Source: Myxococcales bacterium
GTDB taxonomy: Bacteria; Myxococcota_A; Polyangia; GCA-2747355
NCBI GenBank assembly: GCA_020431405.1
Contig: JAGQIK010000244.1
Span: 1 to 32,727 of the forward strand
Direction: 5' to 3'
DNA length: 32,727 nt
In this document: in pieces, positions 7,441 through 21,242 of the stretch
Numbering within the stretch: position 1 is the stretch's first letter
Layout: the number at the start of each line of letters is the position of its first letter
Translations under genes and position numbers: made by a program
Notes under the pieces: generated by a model
The model's database searches: none
The model's input: only the letters and a program-made list of their open reading frames with translations
Told to the model about the DNA's origin: nothing

Positions 7441-8127
7441 CTACGGGCTGCGGGCCACGAAGAGCGAGGCGGCGCCAAACGTCAGTGGCCGCACCTGAAC
7501 CGCCTGCAGCCCCGCCTCGCCCATCGCAGCCGCGAATTCCTCGGGTGCAGGAAAGCGCGCGATGGACTGCGGCAGATACGCGTAGGCCGCGCCCCGCGAG
7601 ATCGCCCTGCCGAGCAACGGCACCACGCGCGTCATGTGCAGCCGCGCGGCGCGAGCCACGAGACCACCTCCCGCTGGCTGACTCAGCTCGAGCACGGCCA
7701 CTGCGCCGCCGGGGCGCGTGACGCGCCGAAGCTCGCTCAGCGTGCGAGCGCGATCACGCACGTTGCGAATGCCGAAGGCGATCACGCTGGCGTCGACGCT
7801 GTCGCTGGCTAGCGGCAGCTGCTCGCCGACCCCGCAGACCAACGGCAGCGCGTGCTTGCCCGCCGCCACGCGCAGCATCTTCACGCTCGGGTCCACACCC
7901 ACCACCTGCCCCACGCCCTCCTCGCGCAGCGCCAGCGCCACGTCGCCAGTGCCCGTCGCCAGATCGAGCACGCGCTGTACCGGCCGCGCAGACACCTCGA
8001 GCACCGCGCGGCACAGCGCGCGCCGCCAGCGGCGATCGAGGCCGAGGCTGATCACGCGATTGAGCTGATCGTAGTGCGCCGCGATGCGGTCGAACATCGC
8101 ACCGCTGCCGTCGGCCCAGCTCGCCAC
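7441..8127 (-). CDS. ubiE: Demethylmenaquinone / ubiquinone-type C-methyltransferase UbiE/MenG
   Basis: The 228-residue class I SAM-dependent methyltransferase carries the UbiE signatures in order: MFDRIAAHYDQLNRVISLGLDRRWR near the N-terminus in two pieces (MFDRIA 11-16, LNRVISLGLD 22-31), SAM loop LDLATGTGD (54-62), GVDPSVKML (77-85), FGIRNV (118-123), RPGGAVAVLE (138-147) and YAYLPQSIARFP (182-193). It should make the last methyl transfer of menaquinone synthesis on the inner face of the membrane. The start is a GTG at 8127. It lies 14 bp after the sigma54 activator and is the last gene of the glgP-hutU-activator-ubiE run. Whether it also has its own promoter is not visible. Confidence 0.9.
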   Translation of the reverse strand: MASWADGSGAMFDRIAAHYDQLNRVISLGLDRRWRRALCRAVLEVSARPVQRVLDLATGTGDVALALREEGVGQVVGVDPSVKMLRVAAGKHALPLVCGVGEQLPLASDSVDASVIAFGIRNVRDRARTLSELRRVTRPGGAVAVLELSQPAGGGLVARAARLHMTRVVPLLGRAISRGAAYAYLPQSIARFPAPEEFAAAMGEAGLQAVQVRPLTFGAASLFVARSP

Positions 8128-8141
8128 GTGCCCCGCTGCCC

Positions 8142-14082
<5,941 letters not shown>

Positions 14083-14173
14083 GGTTCGTCCTTCGTGCGC
14101 CGCGGCGTGGGCGGCGTCGTCTGGTAACGGCTAGTCTTGCCAGGGCCCCTTGGCCCCGAGAGAGGGATGCGTT

Positions 14174-17100
14174 TCAGCCCGCGGAGTTTACCGCGTAGAC
14201 GAGCGAAGAGATCAGCAGTCCTACAAAGTGGACGAACTTCTCGTCGCGGGTTCGCAGCGCGATGTCGCCGCCTCGATTGCCGATCAGCGCCGAGTGCCAG
14301 CGCCCCTCGTTGACGTGCTCGAAGCGGTAGATATCGTTCCAGTTGCAGCGCCCCGAGCCAACGCCCGCGATCACCAGGGCGTTCTCGCAGACGAGCAGCC
14401 CGTCATCGGGATCCTCGAACAGCTCGCCGGGCAGAAAGCAGATCCGCTCGCCGACGCCGCCGAGGCCCACCCCCTGCTCGTCGAGGCGCTTGCGCATCAG
14501 CTTGAGGTCCACCAGCCGGATGCCCGACGAGACCTGCGTCAGCCGGCGTACCTCGCGCGGCGTGGTGCGGTCGCGCATCAGCTCGACGACGACGAGGTTC
14601 ATACGCGCGATGCGCTCGGGCGGCTCGCGCTGGATCGCCTCGCTGAGCCAGTTGGGATGCGGCGGCAGGCGCGTCGTCTCGGGAAGCCCTGTCTGCGACA
14701 TCTCCCAGAAGCGCTCCTGCGCGTCGGTGATGCGCGCGGCGAGCCGCTCGACGTGCTGTCTGGGTGTGCCCATCACGGGATACAAGTAGTTGCCCGAGGT
14801 CTTGTACTTGAAGCCGAGCCGCTCGTCGAAGGCGCCGAGGTACTTGACCGTCAGCGTCGGCATCGGATCGGGCGAGACCTTGATCTCTTCGATGCGGCCG
14901 AGCTTGATCTCGAGCGCCACGCCGCCGCCGGGCCGTATGAAGACCAGACGCCTCTGCGTGAGCACACCCTGGGTGTCAAAGAGGTAGGCGTCCTCGGTCG
15001 CGCGCTCGGCGGCCACGGACGCGGGGCCGCTGCGCAGCACCATGTACGCGGCCGTGCGCTGCGGTGAGCGGCGCGCGTCGGGCGGCAGCTCCCAGTCTTT
15101 TTCGCGCAGCTCGAAGAGCGCGATCACGCCCTCCTCGTCGCCGCAGACCCGCTGCGCGCCGACGAGCATCTCCAGGATCATGTGCTGGGTGTCTTCGCCG
15201 AGCTTGTCGCGGATCTCGTGAAACTCGGGCGCGGTGACGATGTCGGCGATCTCCGCCATGGTGATCATCTTCACGCCCTTGCCGCGATGCCCCAGTGTCC
15301 AGCCCTCCCAGAAGCGCAAGCGCTCCTGCAATAGGTTGTAGTAGTGGCGCACCACGCCCATCGCGCGCCGGCTGAGGATGCCGCTCTCGCCGCGCGTCAG
15401 CGACGTCTTGGTCATCTTCGAGAGCAGCGCGGCCATACCGCGACGAAGATTGTTGGCCGCGCGCGGCAAGACCCACAGCTTGCGGCCTGGCGACAGACGT
15501 CCGAGCGTCTCGGCGAGCAGCAGCGTGGCGAACGGCATCAGCAGCGGCAGCTTGAAGATCTCGCCCGCGGCGACGACCTCTACATAGGCGCGCTCGAAGA
15601 GGTCGCTCTGGATCGCCACGGCCTCGATACGCCGCAACGGGATCTTGGCTTGACGCCAGGCCAGCGAGCGGTCGGTGATGACGACGCCGGTGACCTTCTT
15701 CTCGGCGCCCGCGTGCGCTTCGTCGCGTGGCTCGGTGACGTAGAGACGCACGATCTCGTCGAGCTGCAAGCGCTGCTGCAGGTACTGCGCGACCATCTTG
15801 TCGAGGTCGCGCTCGCCGAGCACGCCGAGGCGCAGGTCCTTGTGCAGCGGCCCGATGATCTCCTGCATGCTGCCGATGGGCTGCAGAACCAGCGCCGTCT
15901 CGGCGGAGCGCAGCGGATGCGTCGGTGCAATCGGCGCCAGCTCGACGAGGTTCTTTTCGATGTCGCCGCTGAGCGTGCGCATGACCACCGGCGAGTTGTG
16001 CGCGGTGGCGGCGGGCGTCGGCGCCGCCGGATCGTGATGCGCGGGCATGATGTCGACGGCCGGGTCTTGCCACGGCGTGGCGCCACCGGGAATGCCGCCC
16101 GGCGCCTCCGCCTCGCCCGGCGGCGCCAGCGCGAGCCCGGGGTCTTCGCCGTAGTACCCGGCGTGGGGGGTCGAGGTCGAGCCGTCGGAGCCCATCGGCG
16201 CGTCGTCTTCGAGGTGCACCGGCGCGTCGCTGCCGTAGGGACCATCCGTGTCGAGCGCGAGCGGCATGTCGTTCGCGTCAGCGGCGTCGAACATGTCGGC
16301 CGAATAGGGCTGACCAAAGGGGGACTGCTCGACCTGGTTTCCGGTGAGCATCGAGCCGATGGCTTCCTGCGCGGCGCCGGTGAAATCGCCGCTGTCCATC
16401 TGCGGCGTGGGCGGCATCGGCGGCGGCGCGTGGGGCGCGAGGTCGTTGGTGTCGAAGATGTCGTCAGCGTCGTAGGCGTTGCCGTCGTAGGCGTGGCCCT
16501 CGTAGCCGCTAGCCTCGTAGGCGTTGCCGTCGTACGGATTGTCATCGAAGGCCTCGGCGTCGTAGGCCGAGCCGCGCTGAATGCCGAAGTCGTCGGTTTC
16601 GGCGCCTTCGATCTGCAGGTCGTCGTGGGGCGTGCGGATCGGTGTGTCGGGGGGCAGCTGAGGCGCGGGGAAGTCGCCGTCGAAGCTGCCGCCCGCGGCG
16701 CCCGCCAAGCTCGCCAAGTCGCCAAGGCCGCTCTGCGCGAACGTCGGAATCTCGCTCGACTCGGGCGGCTTGCCCGGGTCGTCCCAAGGGTTGGTTTCGG
16801 GCAAGTGCGTGGGCGCGGAGCCATCGGCGGAAAACATGCCGTAGTCGGGCGTGTTGGTTTGCGCGCCGTAGCCGAAGGGATCGTATCCGGCGTCGGGCGC
16901 GTGTGTGGGCGCCGAGGCGGCCGGCTCGTAGGCTGGCGCGAGGAAGTCGTCACCACCGCCGAGCTGCTCGTCCGCGTAGGCCGCTTCCTCCGGCGTTGGC
17001 GCTGGCTGCGCCGGCTGCGGTCCGGTCACGCGTGGATAGCCAGGCCCCGAGCGCGGTGCGCTGCGGTAGCTGCTCGCCGCAGCGATGGGGGCCGCGGGCT

Positions 17101-17353
17101 GAGCGGCGGCGCCCGGTGCGGGCGAGCCCGCCTGAACGAGCTCCACGACCCCGCCTGCCGCCTTGATGCTGTCGACGAACGTCTGCGCCACGTCGAGGTC
17201 GACGCCACTTTTTATGCGCAGGGGCATCTGTCCGATGCTGCGCAGGAAGTCGTCCGGCAGCTGGCCGAAGAGCCGCACCATACCGGCGCGAAGTTGCGTG
17301 GCATCGACGCCCGACGATGGCCCCATCAGGTACACGTCGAACTGGAACGGCAC
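14174..17353 (-). CDS. Large protein: L7/L12-like domain, acidic linker, PH-like domains
   Basis: I do not recognise a named family for this 1059-residue protein. Residues 1-74 resemble the C-terminal fold of ribosomal protein L7/L12 (IKSGVDLDVAQTFVDSIKAAG, then GVVEL). Residues about 95-450 are low-complexity, rich in Pro, Asp, Tyr and Ala, with repeated YDGNAYE-like units at 273-295. The C-terminal 600 residues look folded; three parts have the strand pattern of bacterial PH-like domains (about 550-625 with ITDRSLAWRQAKIPLRRIEAV, about 785-875 and about 985-1057). No signal peptide or clear membrane helix is seen, so it is probably cytoplasmic. The GTG start has no Shine-Dalgarno; TAAAAT ends 6 nt upstream. 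Confidence 0.75.
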   Translation of the reverse strand: MPFQFDVYLMGPSSGVDATQLRAGMVRLFGQLPDDFLRSIGQMPLRIKSGVDLDVAQTFVDSIKAAGGVVELVQAGSPAPGAAAQPAAPIAAASSYRSAPRSGPGYPRVTGPQPAQPAPTPEEAAYADEQLGGGDDFLAPAYEPAASAPTHAPDAGYDPFGYGAQTNTPDYGMFSADGSAPTHLPETNPWDDPGKPPESSEIPTFAQSGLGDLASLAGAAGGSFDGDFPAPQLPPDTPIRTPHDDLQIEGAETDDFGIQRGSAYDAEAFDDNPYDGNAYEASGYEGHAYDGNAYDADDIFDTNDLAPHAPPPMPPTPQMDSGDFTGAAQEAIGSMLTGNQVEQSPFGQPYSADMFDAADANDMPLALDTDGPYGSDAPVHLEDDAPMGSDGSTSTPHAGYYGEDPGLALAPPGEAEAPGGIPGGATPWQDPAVDIMPAHHDPAAPTPAATAHNSPVVMRTLSGDIEKNLVELAPIAPTHPLRSAETALVLQPIGSMQEIIGPLHKDLRLGVLGERDLDKMVAQYLQQRLQLDEIVRLYVTEPRDEAHAGAEKKVTGVVITDRSLAWRQAKIPLRRIEAVAIQSDLFERAYVEVVAAGEIFKLPLLMPFATLLLAETLGRLSPGRKLWVLPRAANNLRRGMAALLSKMTKTSLTRGESGILSRRAMGVVRHYYNLLQERLRFWEGWTLGHRGKGVKMITMAEIADIVTAPEFHEIRDKLGEDTQHMILEMLVGAQRVCGDEEGVIALFELREKDWELPPDARRSPQRTAAYMVLRSGPASVAAERATEDAYLFDTQGVLTQRRLVFIRPGGGVALEIKLGRIEEIKVSPDPMPTLTVKYLGAFDERLGFKYKTSGNYLYPVMGTPRQHVERLAARITDAQERFWEMSQTGLPETTRLPPHPNWLSEAIQREPPERIARMNLVVVELMRDRTTPREVRRLTQVSSGIRLVDLKLMRKRLDEQGVGLGGVGERICFLPGELFEDPDDGLLVCENALVIAGVGSGRCNWNDIYRFEHVNEGRWHSALIGNRGGDIALRTRDEKFVHFVGLLISSLVYAVNSAG

Positions 17354-17359
17354 TACGCG

Positions 17360-17365
17360 ATTTTA
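17360..17365 (-). promoter_or_regulatory. -10-like element, possible leaderless start
   Basis: Minus-strand TAAAAT ends 6 nt before the GTG at 17353. Transcription would then begin at or next to the start codon. No consensus -35 is visible at 17 nt. Confidence 0.4.
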
Positions 17366-17385
17366 CAATAGATCGAAAAGTGGAG

Positions 17386-17405
17386 CGAGCGTCGGTCGAC
17401 GCTCG
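17386..17405 (-). terminator. Hairpin after adk
   Basis: CGAGCGTC-GGTC-GACGCTCG is a perfect 8-bp stem with a 4-nt loop, starting 5 nt after the adk stop. On the minus strand a short CTTTT follows a few bases later, so it is a plausible but weak intrinsic terminator. It separates adk from the 1059-residue protein gene. Confidence 0.5.
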
Positions 17406-17409
17406 AGCG

Positions 17410-18045
17410 TCACGCGTCGGCGTCTAGCACCGCGAAGATGCGCTCGCGAACCAGCTCGGGCTTGCCCGAGCCATCGATGTGGCGCAGCAGCCCGGTGCGC
17501 GTGTAGTGCGGGATCAGCGCCTCGGTCTTGGCGCGATACTGCGCCAGCCGCTCGCGCAGCACCACCAGCGTGTCGTCGTCGCGTTGGATCAGCCGGTCGG
17601 CGACCTCGGGCGGCGGCGGATTGTAGGTCAGATGGTAGATCTGGCCGGTCTCGGGATCCGTGCGCCGGCCGGTGATGCGCTCGGCGAGCACCGACTCGTC
17701 AACCTCGAGCAGCAGCACGTGTTGGAGCTTGCGCCCCACGCGGCCGAGCATCTCGTCGAGCGCTTCGGCCTGCCCCACGGTGCGCGGGTAGCCGTCGAGC
17801 AGGAAGCCCGTCTTGCAGTCCGGCTCGGCGAGGCGACGCTCCACCATGCGGTTGACCAACCCGTCGGGAACCAACAGCCCGCGGTCGGTGTACGACCGGC
17901 ACTCGGCAGCCAGGGGCGAGCCGTCGTTGATCGTGGCCCGAATGATATCCCCAGTCGAAACCTGTGGGATTCCGAAGCGTTTGACGATTGCCTCGGCCTG
18001 GGTCCCCTTGCCAGCACCCGGCGGGCCCAACAGGATCACGTTCAT
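17410..18045 (-). CDS. adk: Adenylate kinase
   Basis: The 211-residue enzyme interconverts AMP, ADP and ATP. The P-loop is GPPGAGKGT (7-15). STGDIIR, GFLLDGYPRT (AMP site), GRRTDPETGQIYH (start of the LID) and the LID segment YNPPPPEV are all present, so this is the long-LID type. The LID shows no CxxC zinc site. The ATG at 18045 is preferred because GGGGGC precedes it and the P-loop then begins at the usual distance. The frame stays open upstream to 18090, but that part crosses a 24-bp palindrome and is not conserved. Confidence 0.96.
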   Translation of the reverse strand: MNVILLGPPGAGKGTQAEAIVKRFGIPQVSTGDIIRATINDGSPLAAECRSYTDRGLLVPDGLVNRMVERRLAEPDCKTGFLLDGYPRTVGQAEALDEMLGRVGRKLQHVLLLEVDESVLAERITGRRTDPETGQIYHLTYNPPPPEVADRLIQRDDDTLVVLRERLAQYRAKTEALIPHYTRTGLLRHIDGSGKPELVRERIFAVLDADA

Positions 18046-18059
18046 GCTGCCCCCATCCA

Positions 18060-18083
18060 ATTCGACCGCGTCAGCGGTCGAAT
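18060..18083. promoter_or_regulatory. 24-bp perfect palindrome upstream of adk
   Basis: ATTCGACCGC-GTCA-GCGGTCGAAT has 10-bp arms and a 4-nt centre. It lies 14 nt before the adk start, just 5' of its Shine-Dalgarno. No T-run follows on either strand, so a simple terminator is unlikely. A 5'-leader hairpin or an operator dyad fits better. Confidence 0.55.
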
Positions 18084-18175
18084 CAATCATCTTGCCGCAG
18101 CGCGTCGCGCTTTTTACGACAAGCCCAGCAGCTTTGCCAGTAGTGATCTGACTCGTGACGCGCGGCCGCCCTGGG

Positions 18176-19579
18176 TCAGAAAAGCCAACTGGCTTGCAGG
18201 CCCAGCAGCAGCACGTTCTTGCCTTTGACCTCGCCGCCCGCCTGCGTGTTGCTGGCGCAGACCTCGCCGGCGCCGGCGATGTTCGGCACGCGCTGGCAGA
18301 TCTGCGTCTCGGTGATCACGCGGTCGAAGTAGATCAGGTGGATGAACGCCATGCTGATCTCGAGCCCGAAGCCGAAGCGGTAGGAGGCGCCCACCGAGTA
18401 GCCGGCTTTGTCGTGATCGGGGTTGAGGATCGAGTAGGTGTCGTCGGGGTACGGCGACTGGTCGTAGATGAAGCCAGCGCGCAGGTCGAGGCTCTTGATC
18501 GGCGAGAAGCGGCCGCCAAAGGCGAGCGCGATGACGTTCTTGGAGTCCTTGGGCTCTTCGAGATCCTTGAAGGCCACGTCGCGGCCGAGCACCGAGATCG
18601 TCGCCTCCTGCGCGAGGCTGATCTTGATCGACTTGTAGACGGCGTAGTTCTGCCAGTACATGTCGGCGCCGATGTCGAAGCGATCGGAGAAGCGGTAGTT
18701 GAGCCCGAAGCGCAGGATGCGCGGGAACTCGAAGTCCGCCGTGCCGTCGCGCGTCAGCGACGTGGCGTTGGGGTCGTCCTTGATCGCGCCCGCGGGCAGG
18801 TTGCGCAGCGTGACGGTGCCGTCGAAGCCGAAGAAGGTGGCGCTCGAGTAGCTGATGCCGATGCGAAGGCCGGCGAAGGGACCGACGGTCACGCCGACAC
18901 CCCACGCGAACGAGGCGGCGAAGGCGCTCAAGTCGACCTCGGCGTCTTGCACGAGCAGGCTCTGCGTGCGCTTGTAGGCGATGCGCGCGAACGCGGGCCC
19001 GATCTGCGCGCCGATGGCGAGCCACTTGGTGGGCTGCCAAGCGACGGTGGGCAGCACGAAGACGGTGAAGACCGTGCCCTTGATGGTCTGATACTGCTGC
19101 GCGCCGTTGGGCGGGAACGCTCCGGTGGCGTTGTGTGGCGAGAGCACGGCGAGACCGAAGCGCCACTTCTCGAAGCCGAAGTCGCCGCTGAAGCCGGCGT
19201 AGGGCAGCACGCCGAAGGGCGGATCGGGGCTCACGCCGTCGGCGAGGCTGTTGGTGTCGTTGGTCGTCACGCAGGTGCGCGACGGATCGCGCGTGCAGGG
19301 GCCGAGCTGCGAGTAGGCGCCGTTGTAGCGCTTGTAGGTCGTGCCGCTGTAGATGCCGGTGGCCGACAGATCGACGCGATAGCCCTTGGTGAGCATCAGG
19401 CCCGACGGGTTGTGATAGATGGCCGAGGTGTCGTCGGCGTAGCCGACGAAGGCCATACGCCCAGCCATGCGCGTGCCCACCAGCGGGATGGTGAAGCCGC
19501 CAGCGCGAGCGACGCTGGGCGCGGCGAGCAAGCAGCTCAGCACCACGAGCTGCAGACCAAGGTTGTTGCGGCGCGACAC
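18176..19579 (-). CDS. FadL/OmpP1/TodX-family outer-membrane porin
   Basis: The 467-residue protein begins with a signal peptide (LQLVVLSCLLAAPSVARA, then GGF) and has the FadL pattern. AGRMAFVGYADDTSAIYHNPSGL matches the AgrAaaA-D-ASalfyNPAGL region near the N-terminus of the family. Many alternating amphipathic strands follow, and it ends in an aromatic residue (ASWLF), as outer-membrane barrels do. It probably carries hydrophobic compounds across the outer membrane. The GTG at 19579 is chosen because GGGAGG lies at good distance and the signal peptide begins there; the longer frame to 19732 would overlap the M16 gene. It follows the M16 pair by 40 bp and is likely co-transcribed. Confidence 0.9.
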   Translation of the reverse strand: MSRRNNLGLQLVVLSCLLAAPSVARAGGFTIPLVGTRMAGRMAFVGYADDTSAIYHNPSGLMLTKGYRVDLSATGIYSGTTYKRYNGAYSQLGPCTRDPSRTCVTTNDTNSLADGVSPDPPFGVLPYAGFSGDFGFEKWRFGLAVLSPHNATGAFPPNGAQQYQTIKGTVFTVFVLPTVAWQPTKWLAIGAQIGPAFARIAYKRTQSLLVQDAEVDLSAFAASFAWGVGVTVGPFAGLRIGISYSSATFFGFDGTVTLRNLPAGAIKDDPNATSLTRDGTADFEFPRILRFGLNYRFSDRFDIGADMYWQNYAVYKSIKISLAQEATISVLGRDVAFKDLEEPKDSKNVIALAFGGRFSPIKSLDLRAGFIYDQSPYPDDTYSILNPDHDKAGYSVGASYRFGFGLEISMAFIHLIYFDRVITETQICQRVPNIAGAGEVCASNTQAGGEVKGKNVLLLGLQASWLF

Positions 19580-19619
19580 GAGAGCCCTCCCGGCGGCGGG
19601 CGCCACGGCGAAGGAGCGC

Positions 19620-21242
19620 TTAGCGCTTGCCCTTCGCCTTGCCCGCGGGCTTGGCCTTGGGTCGCGGCAGCGCCTCACCGTCGGGGCCCAGATAAGTCGC
19701 GGGACCGTATCGCTTCTCCAGCTTCTTGGCAAAGGTCGACGTGTCGCCCACGACGACGATGGTGAGCTGGCCGAGACGAAGACGCGCGCGCGCCACCGCC
19801 TGCATGTCGGCGGCGCTGACGGCGGCGTACTCGGTGGCGAGGCGGCGATCGGCGTCGAGGGGGAGATCGTAGAGCGCCAGCGTGGTCTGCGCGTCGACGA
19901 GGCCCGAGACGCTCTCGAGGCGTGCGGGCATGGCGTCGATGAGCTGGCGGCGCGCCTTGTTGGCTTCGGCCGGCGTCACCGGCGCGTCGCGGATCGCTTC
20001 GAGCTGCTTCATGATCTCGACGATGGCGGGCTCGGTGACCGACGTCTTGACCGAGGTGCGCACGGCCACCAAGCCGGCGCGCCGATAGAGCGAGGCCGAA
20101 GCCGATGCGCCGTAGGTGTAGCCGTGCGTCTCGCGCAGGCTCTGATTGAGCCGACTGGTGAAGCTGCCGCCGAGCACCTTGAACAGCGCGCGCAGCGGCG
20201 CGAGCTTGACGCTGCGCCGACCTGGACAGCGCATGCCGATACGCAGCACCGACTGCGGCGCGCCGGGCTTGTCGACGAACACCAGCCGCGGCGCCTTCGC
20301 CTGCGCCGCCTTGCCCTTCTTGCTGCGCTTGTCCTCGCGCTTGTCGTCGGCGGGCGGCTTGGCGGCGGCGGCGCCCTGCTTCTTGCTGCCCTGCGCCTTC
20401 CAGCTGCCGAAATGCGTGCCGAGGGCGGTGACGAGACCGGCGCGGTCGATGTCGCCGGCGACGGCGAGCACGGCGCTGTCCGGCGTGAAGGCGTCGCGGT
20501 GAAAGGCGACCACGGCGGCGCGCTTCACCGAGCGGATCACCGCCGGCGTCGGGAGGCGCGGGATGCCGTAGGGATCCTCGCCGAAGAGCACCTTGTGAAA
20601 GACCAGCGGCGCAACCGCGGTGGCGCGCGCGCGGCGCGACTGGGCGCGCGCGGCGAGCCGCTGAGCGAGCCGGCGCAGCTCGGTGGGCTCGAAGCGCGGG
20701 CGCTGCACGATGTCGGAGAGCAGCGAGAGCCCTGCATCGACGTGACGCTTCAGCACCTCGAGGTCGATCTCGATGAAGTCGAGGCCGATCGAGATCGACA
20801 GCTCGGCGCCGATCTGCTGCAGCGCCGCGGAGAGGTCGAGCGCACCGCGCTTGCCCGCGCCTTCGGCGAGCATCTTGGCCGTGACATAGGCGACGCCGGG
20901 CGCCGCGCTGGCGGTGCCGCGCTTGATCAGCAGCCCGAAGCGAACGAGCGGCAGATCGCGCTTTTCGATGTAGCGCACCTCGAGCCCGGCCGGCAGCTTG
21001 AAGCGCTTGGCCAGCGGCAGGTCGGGCGTCTTGGCGGCGGGCAGCGTCGGCGCGTTGTCCATGAACGCCGGCACGCCGTCGGCGCCGACCTTGGGCTTGG
21101 GCTTGGTCGCGCGCACCTTGCTGGCGGCGGCGCCGGCATCGGGCTTCGCCGCGGCCTTGTTCTTGTCCGGCTTGCAGCCGCCGCAGACGAGCACGAGCGG
21201 CAGCAGCGTGGCCACGCAGAGCCTGGAGCACACGCCGCGCAT
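19620..21242 (-). CDS. M16-family non-catalytic partner, lipoprotein
   Basis: The 540-residue protein has a lipoprotein-like signal (LVLVCGGC, C23), a Lys/Ala/Asp linker, and two M16 domains separated by a Lys-rich insert (KREDKRSKKGK). Where the catalytic subunit has HxxEH, this one reads VAYVTAKMLAEGAG, so the zinc site is lost. The Arg/Tyr motif LRETHGYTYGASA, which contributes to substrate binding in the partner subunit, is intact. It should pair with the product of the gene just upstream to form a two-chain peptidase in the periplasm. The ATG at 21242 overlaps the upstream stop as TGATG; a GTG at 21245 is also possible. Confidence 0.92.
   Translation of the reverse strand: MRGVCSRLCVATLLPLVLVCGGCKPDKNKAAAKPDAGAAASKVRATKPKPKVGADGVPAFMDNAPTLPAAKTPDLPLAKRFKLPAGLEVRYIEKRDLPLVRFGLLIKRGTASAAPGVAYVTAKMLAEGAGKRGALDLSAALQQIGAELSISIGLDFIEIDLEVLKRHVDAGLSLLSDIVQRPRFEPTELRRLAQRLAARAQSRRARATAVAPLVFHKVLFGEDPYGIPRLPTPAVIRSVKRAAVVAFHRDAFTPDSAVLAVAGDIDRAGLVTALGTHFGSWKAQGSKKQGAAAAKPPADDKREDKRSKKGKAAQAKAPRLVFVDKPGAPQSVLRIGMRCPGRRSVKLAPLRALFKVLGGSFTSRLNQSLRETHGYTYGASASASLYRRAGLVAVRTSVKTSVTEPAIVEIMKQLEAIRDAPVTPAEANKARRQLIDAMPARLESVSGLVDAQTTLALYDLPLDADRRLATEYAAVSAADMQAVARARLRLGQLTIVVVGDTSTFAKKLEKRYGPATYLGPDGEALPRPKAKPAGKAKGKR

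Noticed and set aside
14083-14173. GGGCC-CCTT-GGCCC hairpin as terminator of the 1059-residue protein gene
   Set aside because: The stem is only 5 bp and no T-run follows on the minus strand.
18046-18090. Longer adk start with 15 extra residues
   Set aside because: The extension is not conserved, crosses a perfect palindrome, and the ATG at 18045 has its own Shine-Dalgarno.
19580-19732. Longer start for the FadL-type porin
   Set aside because: It would add an Arg-rich stretch before the signal peptide and overlap the M16 gene by over 100 bp; the GTG at 19579 has GGGAGG.
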